Origin: JBBRWV01 sp038248985
GTDB lineage: Bacteria > Planctomycetota > Phycisphaerae > WQYP01
Assembly (NCBI GenBank): GCA_038248985.1
Contig: JBBRWV010000108.1
Location: 1 to 12,893 of the forward strand
Length of the DNA stretch: 12,893 nucleotides
Reading direction: 5' to 3'
Of the stretch, positions 12,511 through 12,893 are shown piece after piece; the first letter of the stretch is position 1; every line of letters starts with the position of its first letter. The notes under the pieces were generated by a model. It made no database searches. It worked only from the letters and a program-made list of their open reading frames with translations, and was not told the origin of the DNA. Position numbers and translations under genes: made by a program.

Positions 12511-12893
12511 GCCTCCAAAAGCAACTTCGCGCCCTTCACGACCAGCGCACCGCCGAGCTGCAAACTCTCCACCGCGCCGCGCGCCGCACCCAGCACCAAC
12601 TCTCCCCCAAACGCTTCATCCGCCAGAACCCCTACTTCGCCCTCACCACCGCCGCCGTCGTCGGCACCCTCCTCGCCCCCGCCCCGCGCCCCCTCCCACC
12701 CCCCGCTGACCCATCCTCCTCCCCCTCCCGCGGCCCCGGCCTTTTCGGTTGGCTCATCCACAACATTGCCCCCCACATCCCCGGCCTCTCCTCCCTCTTA
12801 CCCCCCCTCACCCCCCCCTCACCCCCCCTGTCTACCCCCCCATCTACCCCCTCTGCACCCCCCTCTTCCCCCCCTCCAACCCCCCATTCCCTC
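12507..12893 (+). CDS. YqjK-like small protein with Pro-rich tail, cut by the right window edge
   Basis: The frame opens at ATG 12507, within the ATGA overlap, with a strong GGAGGAG at 12492-12498 (8-base spacing). It stays open for 129 codons to the window edge, so the end is missing. It begins MSLQKQLRALHDQRTAELQT. RFIRQNPYFALTTAAVVGTL at residues 36-55 is a variant of the DUF883 membrane motif (compare YVRHNPYKSIAIAAGVG two genes upstream). A region GPGLFGWLIHNIAPHIPGLS (77-96) follows. Then comes a long Pro/Ser/Thr-rich run (PPLTPPSPPLSTPPS...) written in C-runs. Its position matches yqjK in the E. coli yqjDEK cluster. The low-complexity end may be a genuine Pro-rich tail or DNA decaying into C-rich repeats. 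Confidence 0.65.
   Translation, partial: MSLQKQLRALHDQRTAELQTLHRAARRTQHQLSPKRFIRQNPYFALTTAAVVGTLLAPAPRPLPPPADPSSSPSRGPGLFGWLIHNIAPHIPGLSSLLPPLTPPSPPLSTPPSTPSAPPSSPPPTPHSL
12790..12893. repeat. C-run low-complexity repeat at the right window edge
   Basis: From about 12790 the plus strand is built of runs of five to eight C separated by short T/A/G spacers (CTCA, TGTCTA, ATCTA, TCTGCA and similar), continuing to the window edge. The complementary strand has at least eight runs of G5 or longer within about 100 bases, well beyond the minimum for a G-quadruplex. It lies within the YqjK-like frame. Confidence 0.7.

Overview
The window looks like part of the chromosome of a high-GC planctomycete-like bacterium (Planctomycetota, possibly Phycisphaerae). 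This is an inference from family content: a LacI-type sensor fused to an AraC-type HTH (XylR-like), a receiver domain behind an excisionase-type HTH, a Gfo/Idh protein, a probable PEP-CTERM gene tail, and a YqjD/YqjE pair. No rRNA or other strong taxonomic marker is present.

Layout. (1) 1-1392, minus strand: gpsA (glycerol-3-phosphate dehydrogenase), then an unannotated 43-residue basic protein, then the first 12 codons of a gene that leaves the window on the left. gpsA has a readable sigma70-like promoter and a seven-codon leader ORF that ends at its Shine-Dalgarno. (2) 1581-5874, plus strand: ppa (inorganic pyrophosphatase, GTG start), an HTH-receiver regulator, a multi-pass membrane protein, a lipoprotein and an XylR-like regulator. 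All lie on one strand; the last four are separated by only 20-60 bases and may be co-transcribed. (3) 5793-9867, minus strand: metG, a Gfo/Idh-fold protein 6-9 bases behind it, and an HlyD-type adaptor. The adaptor's 3' end overlaps the end of the XylR-like gene by about 80 bases. (4) About 9980-11200: a gene graveyard holding an Imm5-like immunity gene with an out-of-frame internal deletion, a short isocitrate-dehydrogenase-like N-terminal remnant, a 69-codon unknown ORF followed by a truncated ORF, and a transposase N-terminus joined to a PEP-CTERM-like tail that still has its terminator. (5) 11200-11760: C-rich, G-poor non-coding DNA. (6) 11761-12893, plus strand: a yqjD-yqjE-yqjK-like trio of small membrane proteins, the third running off the right edge.

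The most pervasive signal is base composition. The plus strand is C-rich and G-poor throughout, whichever strand carries the gene. Plus-strand genes therefore use C-ending codons, minus-strand genes use G-rich and G/T-ending codons, and the antisense frames stay open for hundreds of codons. This is the pattern of strong replication-linked strand skew, with the minus strand as the likely leading strand.

I see no CRISPR array, tRNA, rRNA or complete mobile element. The nearest things to a new system are the small gpsA-linked protein, the catalytically dead-looking Gfo/Idh protein behind metG, and the deletion-scarred block beside the yqjDEK-like operon.
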